This document shows positions 57,019 through 64,000 of a DNA stretch of 64,000 nt, piece after piece. The stretch's first letter is position 1. Each line of letters opens with the position of its first letter. This DNA is from Hypericum androsaemum (taxonomy: Eukaryota > Streptophyta > Magnoliopsida > Malpighiales > Hypericaceae), in NCBI GenBank assembly GCA_963995505.1, contig OZ023187.1, forward strand, positions 19,010,584 through 19,074,583, in the 5' to 3' direction. The position numbers and the translations under genes were made by a program. Below the pieces are notes generated by a model that did no database searches, was not told where the DNA came from, and was given only the letters and a program-made list of their open reading frames with translations.

Positions 57019-57913
57019 TAGGGGTGAGCATGACGACCGGACCAAATCGAACCGGAAAAAACCAGACCGGAACCGGAATTTAAGTAATATTGTAAACCGG
57101 ACCGGACCGGATATCATTCCGGTCTAAAACCGGAACCGAACATACGGCCCGGTTTAAACCGGAACCAAACCAGAAAAACCGGTTTACACCACCACTTCTT
57201 ATTTTTTTCTTTCTTTTCCTCTTTGACGTTCTGAATGGCGGGTTCATATTAGCCTCTAAACCTTCTAAACTAAATCAAAGCCCTTCTAAACCAAATCATG
57301 TCGACTCCACAAATCAAAGCCCTTCTAAACCAAATTCTTAATTTAAATTCAAACAAAACGATTCTCTTGCTTAAATCCCTAATTTAAACCCAAACCAAAA
57401 AATCTCCATGCTTAAATCCTTAATAAAAATACTAATTTAGAAAATCCCCAATTTTGAAACCCTAATTCTTTTCGAAATTTAGAATGCTAATTACCTGCAA
57501 GGACCAGGTGGCCTCGACCCTCGGACTCTGAGGCATCGCGTGGTGGTTGCTGAGCGTCGGTGGTGGCTGAAGCGACGGTCGGCGCCGGCGGTGGTCCGTG
57601 GCTGTGGGATATTTTTTGTGAGAAATTGAGATCCTGGTGAGTGGTACTGTGGTGGTGGTGAGTTTGGTGACTGAGAGTTAAGTTACGGGGAGAGAGAGTG
57701 AAGGAGTGATATTTAATATATAGTGGCAAATTTTCAGTCCGGTCCGGTTATTTTCGGTCTTTTGCAAAAAAAACCCGGACCGGACCGGAAACCGGATTTC
57801 AATTATTTTCGTGAACCGGACCGGACCGTTTTTATATTTGGTCTAGTTTGGTCTGATTTTTTCGGTCCGGATTGGTCCGGTTTGACAGTTTTCGGTTTGT
57901 TTGCTCACCCCTA
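57019..57913. mobile_element. Non-autonomous hAT element, 8-bp target duplication
   Basis: Begins TAGGGGTGAGCA and ends TGCTCACCCCTA. It is flanked by perfect CTTCCATT (57011-57018 and 57914-57921). Both subterminal regions are packed with CCGGACCGG-type repeats, likely transposase binding sites by analogy with other hATs. A GC-rich patch lies at 57490-57620 and no transposase is present. Confidence 0.85.
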
Positions 57914-57921
57914 CTTCCATT

Positions 57922-58807
57922 AATCCATGTGTGTATGATCTAAGTATGGCATATAATCTATAATTAATGAAATCAGATATCAAGAAGGTAAGTTTTATGA
58001 AAAAAATTACCATAATTCTCGCCGATTTAAAATTAGAATAGGAAGTCGACTATTTGAACCAAATAAAATTTATTAACTTGTCTATTCTAATTCAAGCATT
58101 ACAAGTATAAACACCTTGAATCCGTGTAACCACAAAACTATTGAAGTAAATTATTAGAAACTAAGAGACTTTGAGAAAAAAAACTGAAATACTAATTACT
58201 TGAAACTTTTTTATGTTGTTCATACCCAACTATTCGACATTGAAATACATGTTAATCAATACTCTAGTCCATGTTTTATACATGTTAATCAATGCATGTA
58301 ACTTTGTCAAAAATTATATTTTTTAAAATAAAAATTCATCACGGAAGAACACTCTTACAAAAACTTATAGTTAATTTCCCGGTTTCTCGTGTCTTTGCTT
58401 ATTTGATGTGTTTCATGTTGGCCGGACATTCTAAAAGGAAAAGTGGAAAATAATTTTAGGATGTCTATTTATTTTCTATGTTTATTTTTGTTTTAAATGA
58501 TCGCGGATGTCTATTATTTTCCAAAATATGATGAGAAATTTGGTTCCTTTATTTGATACTCGTTAATATTTATATTGTAATTGTGTACTTAACATGATTA
58601 TGTAATCCAATTCGAATTATTTCTTCGAAGAAAAATTATCAACTAATGTGCATTATACATTTTATGCATGCAACATTAGTTAATTTCCTCTTCTCCTGTG
58701 TAAACTAAAGACAAGATATAACTAAAATGTAATGAAAGAATCACTTAATTAATTTTTTCAAATCCTTGTTCTTCTTTGATTCTTTTTTCTCCTAGTTCCA
58801 TTCTCAA
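57922..58807. other. AT-rich intergenic; distal part duplicated at 61930-62340
   Basis: GTCTATTATTTTCCAAAATATGA at about 58507 recurs near 61938, and later blocks match to the MADS 3' ends. This is the 3' flank of the tandemly duplicated MADS unit. No gene. Confidence 0.6.
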
Positions 58808-59767
58808 CTACTCATATCCCGGAGGTGTTGGGAACCTAGGTACTTGCTCAGCCGGAACACGGAGAGGGGCAACATTGGCAGCGCCGGAGAATGAGGAGGA
58901 GGAGGCTCCCGAATTCTTGCGAATCTTCTCCTGGTACTTGGAGAAAACCTCCGCCAGTATATACTTGTAGTTTTCTTCGATTTGGACGAGGCCCTCCCGA
59001 TCGAGCTGCTCGATAGGGGTGTTCCACCATGATTTCACCTCCTCGGCCCTATTGGCATCCATCTGTTCCTTCAGCTTCTTTCCCCTTTCTTTTTCTTCGT
59101 CCATCTTTGCCGTTGTGTCGTTGAGCTTCTCGTTTAAAGCGTTGATGTCAGACTGCTGCTTGGCCTCCACGATCATGTCCACCGTGTCCTTGACTTCTTC
59201 CTGTCCAAGGAAGCGCTTTATGACAGCATCAGTGGAGGGATGCCCGAAAGAGTAGGGTTTGCCTGCACGATATATTTAGTCAACATTATTTGATCTTTGG
59301 AGTAACTAGTTCCAAGAGTTCTGTTTAATTTTGAATTAACTAGTTATTAGACTACGTGTTGCTCATGCAATTTTTTAATTATATTTTTAGTGAATCGATA
59401 TTTATTGAATTAATATGAAAATTTGTAACAATTTGAGAATTTTACCTGGAATTAATAGCATAACTTCCTCTTAGAATAATATATTTCACATATCAAATAA
59501 AATGTATATAAAACCAAAGTAATATTCACTTCAAATTTAGATTAGTCGATATAGAAAATTGTATAATTTGTTACCTCTCTTTGAAGGGGGGAATATCCCG
59601 ATGGCCACTTGAGCGCCAGTAAGGGTGGCCAGCTCGCTTGCTTTCTTCGTGATCCCGGACTTGCGCTTGGAGAAGGTGACCCACCTATCCTCCTCGTTTT
59701 CGATATACTTGATCTCAATCTTCTGCTTGCCTTTGGTCTTCTTCTCGTTGTTGTTGGTTCCCGACAT
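58808..59767 (-). CDS. Type I MADS-box transcription factor (AGL62-like)
   Basis: Two exons, 59575-59767 and 58808-59262, join in phase (AGAG/GTAACA donor, GTGCAG acceptor) to give 215 residues. The MADS domain is at about 11-70 ([50 protein letters not shown]), followed by [19 protein letters not shown], the signature of M-alpha AGL62/AGL61-type proteins. A charged coiled-coil-like region ([15 protein letters not shown]) and [14 protein letters not shown] follow. There is no K-box, as expected for type I. Related proteins act as dimers in endosperm and female gametophyte. A TATAAATA box lies 64 bp upstream. An intron between MADS and tail is unusual for type I genes, often intronless, but shared with the neighbour. 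It appears functional. Confidence 0.85.
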
Positions 59768-59830
59768 TGCGAAGGTGTTTTTGTTTGTTTACTCTCTTTC
59801 AATTTGTGAAGGCTATTGAATTGGTTAAGC

Positions 59831-59838
59831 TATTTATA
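59831..59838 (-). promoter_or_regulatory. TATA box of MADS gene 1
   Basis: TATAAATA on the minus strand, 64 bp before the ATG at 59767. The paralog has the same box at the same distance. Confidence 0.6.
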
Positions 59839-59892
59839 TGGGGCAAAGTGGCCGAAGTGAGACATGGACAAGAGTAGAATATTTTGGTAATA

Positions 59893-59982
59893 AGTAAATT
59901 ATCCAGTTGTGTTACCATATTGAGTAAATTATCCAGTTGTGTTACCATATTGAGTAAATTATCTAGTTGTGTTACCATATAG
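59893..59982 (+). repeat. Minisatellite, three 30-bp units, in the MADS gene 1 promoter
   Basis: AGTAAATTATCCAGTTGTG followed by TTACCATATTG is repeated three times, with one C/T change in the third unit. The paralogous promoter (63430-63470) has one unit. Confidence 0.85.
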
Positions 59983-59999
59983 AGCACCCAATAGTATCA

Positions 60000-60464
60000 T
60001 AATAATTATTATGTCAGTTACATCTAAAAAATGGATTTGCATTTAGATGGTGTTGTCTTTCTGTTATGTTGATAACTGCAAGTTGAGTTTATTTTTTTGT
60101 CGATGACTCTGTTGTACCGGATCACATCGATATAAATTCGAGCATGGTCGACATTATAAATGAGGGTGACTAGTGTGTGCTTTGTTCATAAATTATTTGA
60201 CAAAATCCAAACTTATTGTTTTGGATTAATTTATGAATAAATTTTGTTATTTTTTTGGTTTAACCATCTGGTATCTGAATATGATAGGCTGACTAATTCA
60301 AATTTGAGCTGGGTGGAACCTTTAAAAGGTGGTGAAACTCTCCCAACAAGTATTTATCACCAATGAGTTTCCAAGGATTTGAACTACATATCTGGTTAAA
60401 CTAGAATAACATCATCACCAATTGATCTTGGTTATAAGTTTTTTGTTAATTTGATTAATTTAAT
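60000..60464. other. Intergenic, nothing recognised
   Basis: AT-rich with no coding signal. Confidence 0.4.
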
Positions 60465-60905
60465 TACAAATTTGGTATTTCTTCTTTCATCATAAATGTA
60501 ATGAATCCGTGGTCACTATGGACAATTCTTTCATTAGTTCTCATTACTTTCCTAATGCTGAAGTTGTCATAGTGTTTAAATTGATTAAACAATATTTAAA
60601 CTTGGTATTACAATTCTATGGCGTGTTGATAATGGACAATAGTGGAAGAACAGATATTTAACTTCCACGTCGAGTATCATATGTATTGTTTTTAAGAGGA
60701 ATTTTTGAAAAAAAAGTCCATTCATGTAACGATAATAACTAATTTAAAATCAAGTATTTTTGTACAATTTGTTTAAAAGTTTCCCAACATGGTAGTGGTT
60801 AATCATTGATTTTGTTGCCTTATAAGATTATGAAAAACTAGCTTCCAAAGTAGAATTTTCTCTTTTCTGGAAGAACATGCGCATGACCCAAATCGCCAGG
60901 TGCCC
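60465..60905 (+). repeat. Dispersed repeat, copy of 20811-21265
   Basis: Near-continuous similarity with the earlier copy, in the same orientation. After it, at 60970-61035, a short block (AACCCAATAAA.AAACTCTTG) also occurs at 55535-55600, the 5' flank of the disrupted membrane-protein gene. Confidence 0.7.
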
Positions 60906-61437
60906 GTATTTTTCGAAGGCTGAGGAGAACGTACTTCAAGTTTTAAGAGACTGTGAGTTGATTTGTGTCCAGTGAAAACCCAATAAATAAACTCTTGTTA
61001 CTTCACAGGGGAAGAGGAGAAAGAGCTAAATTATTTAAAACACACACTAGGTCTAGCCATAAAAGATGACTACATTATATTTAAAAAATCACAGCTTATT
61101 TTCGAGAGCTCTAAATAAATTTTATTGTCGCTTGATCCATTTTTTTTGTTTCATTTATTTAATCTTATGTTCAATGCTACATTACTATTCTACTCGCCTC
61201 TCCCCCTTTTGGGCTACTGGGAGACTTAATTACATGCTAACTTTAGTTAGTGTGATCAAAGACCTTTTTATATATTGAGGAAATATGCAAATAACGTTTC
61301 TACCTACTAACATTCGAGTTACAGTCGGATCGGTAAAACCAGTAATTTTATACATTAAAAAATTATTTTTCTACACCCCTCCTTCATCGGGAGTGGATTC
61401 AATTCTGAATGTATAAAACATTCCAGGACCGTTTTGA

Positions 61438-61733
61438 GAGATAAAATGGTTCGCCATGTTATGATAGAATGGTTCGCTCAGTTATGATAGAATGGTTCAC
61501 TCAGTTATGGTAAAATGGTTTCACGGAATCGTCCCAAAAAAATTGGAACCCCGACCGAGATAAAAGAGGTTGGATTAAATGGTTCACCGAGTTATGATAG
61601 AATGGTTTGCCCAGTTATGATACAATAGTTTCACGGATAAAAGGGGTTGGATAAAATGGTTCGCTCAGTTATGATAAAATAGTTCACTTAGTATGATAAA
61701 ATGGTTCGCTCAGTTATAATAAAATTGTTCACT
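61438..61733 (+). repeat. Degenerate minisatellite of about 23 bp
   Basis: About ten variants of ATGGTTCGCTCAGTTATGAT are spaced over 300 bp, some in irregular order, with two unrelated spacers (GTTTCACGGA..). No ORF. Confidence 0.7.
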
Positions 61734-62345
61734 CTCCATGACCATACTAAAAAGATCCCTCCGGTATCAAATCCGGTCCCTCCCTTATCCTTCTTCCTCC
61801 TCTTCTTTCTTCTCTTCTCTCTCTTACGTATCTCTCACGGAACAATATCTTTACCATATCCATGGATTTATTGTAATTGGCTAATTTTGTCCTTAGTTGC
61901 AGTCACTAATCAACTGCTTTTACTTGTATGACGGCGAATGTCTATTATTTTCCAAAATATGATCAGAACTTTAAATCTTTTATTTGGAACTCTTGAATAT
62001 TTATATTCTAATCCGGTAATAACATGACTACGTACTCCAACTCGAACTAGGAACGAACCATAAAATAACTTCATCTTTGATTTCAGTAATCATAAGACAA
62101 TGAAGTACTAAATTTTAATGACCAATATTTAAGATATATGCAAGCGCAATGCACTTTGTATTATGTGTTTGAAGAAAAATTACCAACTTAGGTGCATTAT
62201 ATATCTCTTGCATGCATTTTTTGTTAATTGTCTCTTCTAGTAAATTAAAGACAAGACGTAACTTAAATGTAATGAAAGAAGCACTTTATTGATTTCTGTG
62301 AATATGTACTTCTTTGATTCTTTAGGCCCTTAGTTTCAATCCAAA

Positions 62346-63289
62346 CTACTCATAGGCAGGGGGTGTTGGGAACCTAGGCACTTGCTCAGCTGACACACGA
62401 AGTGAGGTAACATTGGCAGAGCTAGAGGAGGAGGAGGCTCCTGATTTCATACGAGTCTTTTCTTGGAACTTGGAGAAAACATCCACCAATATTTCCTTGT
62501 AGCTTTCTTCGATCTCGACAAGGCCCTCTCGATTGAGCTCATTGATAGGGGTGTTCCACCACGCTTTCACCTCCTCATCCCCCTCATCAATGTGTTCCTT
62601 CAACTTCTTTCCCATTTCTTTTTTTTCGTCCATCTTCTCAGTTTAGTCGGTGAGCTTCTCGTTTAGAGCATTAATGTCGGACTCCCGCTTGGCCTCCACG
62701 ATCAGGTGTGCTACATCCCTGACTTCTTCCTGGCCAAGAAAACGTTTTATGACAGCATCAGTGGAGGGGTGCCCGAAGGAGTAGGGTTTACCTTTACCTG
62801 CACTATATATTTGGTTCAACAATAATTAATCTTTTGAGCAACTAGTTCTAAAAGTACTATTTAATCTTTGAAATAACTAGTTCTTAGAGTAAGTGAGTTG
62901 CTCATGCAATTTTTTAATTATATTTTTAGTGAATTGATATTCACTGAATTGTGAAAATTTGTAACAACGTGAGACTTTTATTCCGCATATCAAATAAAAT
63001 GCATATAAAGTAAATATCATATCTGACCGAACTTGAATTACTCGATCTAGTGTGAGTGTATAATTTCTGCTTCAAAAAAGAGTAGTGATTAGTTACCTCT
63101 CTTTGACGGGGGGAATGTCACGAATGCCACATGAGCACCAGTTAGGGTGGCCAGCTCGCTTGCTTTCTTTGTGATCCCGACCCTACGCTTCGAGTAAGCG
63201 ACCAACCTATCCTCATCATTTTCGATATACTTGATCTCAATCTTTTGTTTTCCTTTAGTCTTTTTAACGTCGTTATTGGCTCCTGACAT
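62346..63289 (-). pseudogene. Second AGL62-like MADS-box gene with premature stop
   Basis: Same two-exon layout as its neighbour: 63097-63289 and 62346 to 62791 or 62797 (two AG acceptors six bases apart, giving GKP or GKGKP). The MADS domain is complete (FSKRK is [19 protein letters not shown]). In exon 2 a TAA at 62643-62645 interrupts the coiled-coil part (LTD*TEKMDEKKE), where the paralog has Thr. Downstream sequence is still open to the natural stop at 62346 and keeps the WWNTPI..LNREGL and PRFPTPPAYE ends. The decay is therefore recent, or a short protein of about 120 residues with MADS domain only is made. A TATAAATA box at 63352-63359 is intact. Confidence 0.75.
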
Positions 63290-63351
63290 TGTGAAGTTGT
63301 TTTGTTTGTTTTCTCTCTTTTAATTTGTGAAAACAATTGAATGGGTTAAGC

Positions 63352-63359
63352 TATTTATA
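63352..63359 (-). promoter_or_regulatory. TATA box of MADS gene 2
   Basis: TATAAATA on the minus strand, 63 bp upstream of the ATG at 63289, in a context shared with MADS gene 1. Confidence 0.55.
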
Positions 63360-63479
63360 TGGGACAAAGTGAGGTGGATAAGTTATATTGTCTTTGTCTC
63401 TAAAATCTGGTTTAGTAGATTATTATGGTAATGTTTAAATTATCCAGTTGTCTTACCGTATAGAGCAGCCAAATAAATA

Positions 63480-64000
63480 GGAGACATTTTATGGTGGTAC
63501 CCACCAATAAATAGTTGACAACTGGATTTGTAAACTTTATATTTTAGAATGACATTTAGTAATATAATTTTAAACATTTATTTTCTAAATAAAGTTTCTT
63601 GATGAGAAAATAAACAAGCAGTTAATGAAAAATGATAACTTCACATTTTACTTCTCCTAAATAGGACCATAGAAATAATTATAAAAATAATATGTGATAA
63701 ACTTGTTAAATTATTAAACTAATTATTAGCTTTGCAACAGATAATATGTGATAAGTATGGCATAGGAGTTATATAAATATAAACTGTTATGTACAAGTTG
63801 AATTTCCCAATATAAAACTTGGAATTTTTATTAACATAATCAACAATGTTGATAATATCATCTACAATATTTTATAAAGTATAAAAGTTATACAGTATGA
63901 AAAAAATCTTATGATATAATTGTAGTGCAAAAAATTGATAGCAAAAAACGGCACTATAATAACATCCATACTGGAGCACTTAATTTCTTAATATCGACAT
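63480..64000. other. AT-rich intergenic, nothing recognised
   Basis: Beyond the MADS gene 2 promoter no coding or repeat signal is seen. Confidence 0.5.

Overview
This is plant nuclear DNA, almost certainly from a eudicot. It holds a TIR-NBS-LRR resistance gene with spliceosomal introns, type I (AGL62-like) MADS-box genes, a pectin methylesterase with PMEI-domain inhibitor-like genes, and plant Copia, Athila-type Gypsy, LINE, SINE, TRIM, MULE and hAT elements. The non-coding DNA is very AT-rich. The order (perhaps Myrtales) is a guess only.

Positions 1-32,600 are a repeat-rich accessory block. A segment carrying a PMEI-like gene has been copied many times. Two copies keep an intact ORF (1614-2192 and 27649-28230, both minus strand). 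At least five others are broken pseudogenes (about 17.4, 22.1, 25.3, 31.4 and 44.7 kb). A more distant PMEI-like gene lies at 8280-8822, with decayed 5' copies at 10.4, 11.5 and 11.7 kb. An apparently intact two-exon pectinesterase lies at 14599-15874, so enzyme and putative inhibitor genes share one neighbourhood. Between them are LINE fragments (one ORF1 has an internal inversion), SINEs, MITEs and Copia remnants. The stretch at about 1.2-4.3 kb is duplicated at 27.2-31.3 kb, and the second copy contains three later insertions.

Positions 32,600-45,700 are a nest. A Copia element (gag at 32855, pol resuming at 42605) was split by an 8.8-kb Athila-type Gypsy element (33803-42599; two 1608-bp LTRs; 5-bp target duplication). 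The Gypsy element lost most of pol and is non-autonomous. The Copia 3' end is truncated against a PMEI pseudogene that itself holds a MITE.

Positions 47,100-55,500 are gene-rich. A TNL gene (47147 to 51462 or 51916) has a small TRIM retroelement with identical LTRs in an intron and a duplicated C-terminal exon downstream. Beyond it, on the minus strand, is a six-exon gene for a conserved plant membrane protein of unknown function, broken by a nonsense codon and a 1-bp frameshift.

Positions 55,600-64,000 hold a MULE with 9-bp target duplication, a hAT element with 8-bp target duplication, and a tandem pair of AGL62-like MADS genes on the minus strand. The first MADS gene is intact; the second has a premature stop in exon 2.

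How the genes may work together is limited to inference: pectinesterase and PMEI-like proteins would act in the cell wall, the TNL in intracellular immunity, and the MADS genes in endosperm or gametophyte transcription. No operon-like logic is expected. No tRNA, rRNA or CRISPR features were seen. Coordinates of gene exons were checked by reading frame; repeat borders without a target duplication are approximate.
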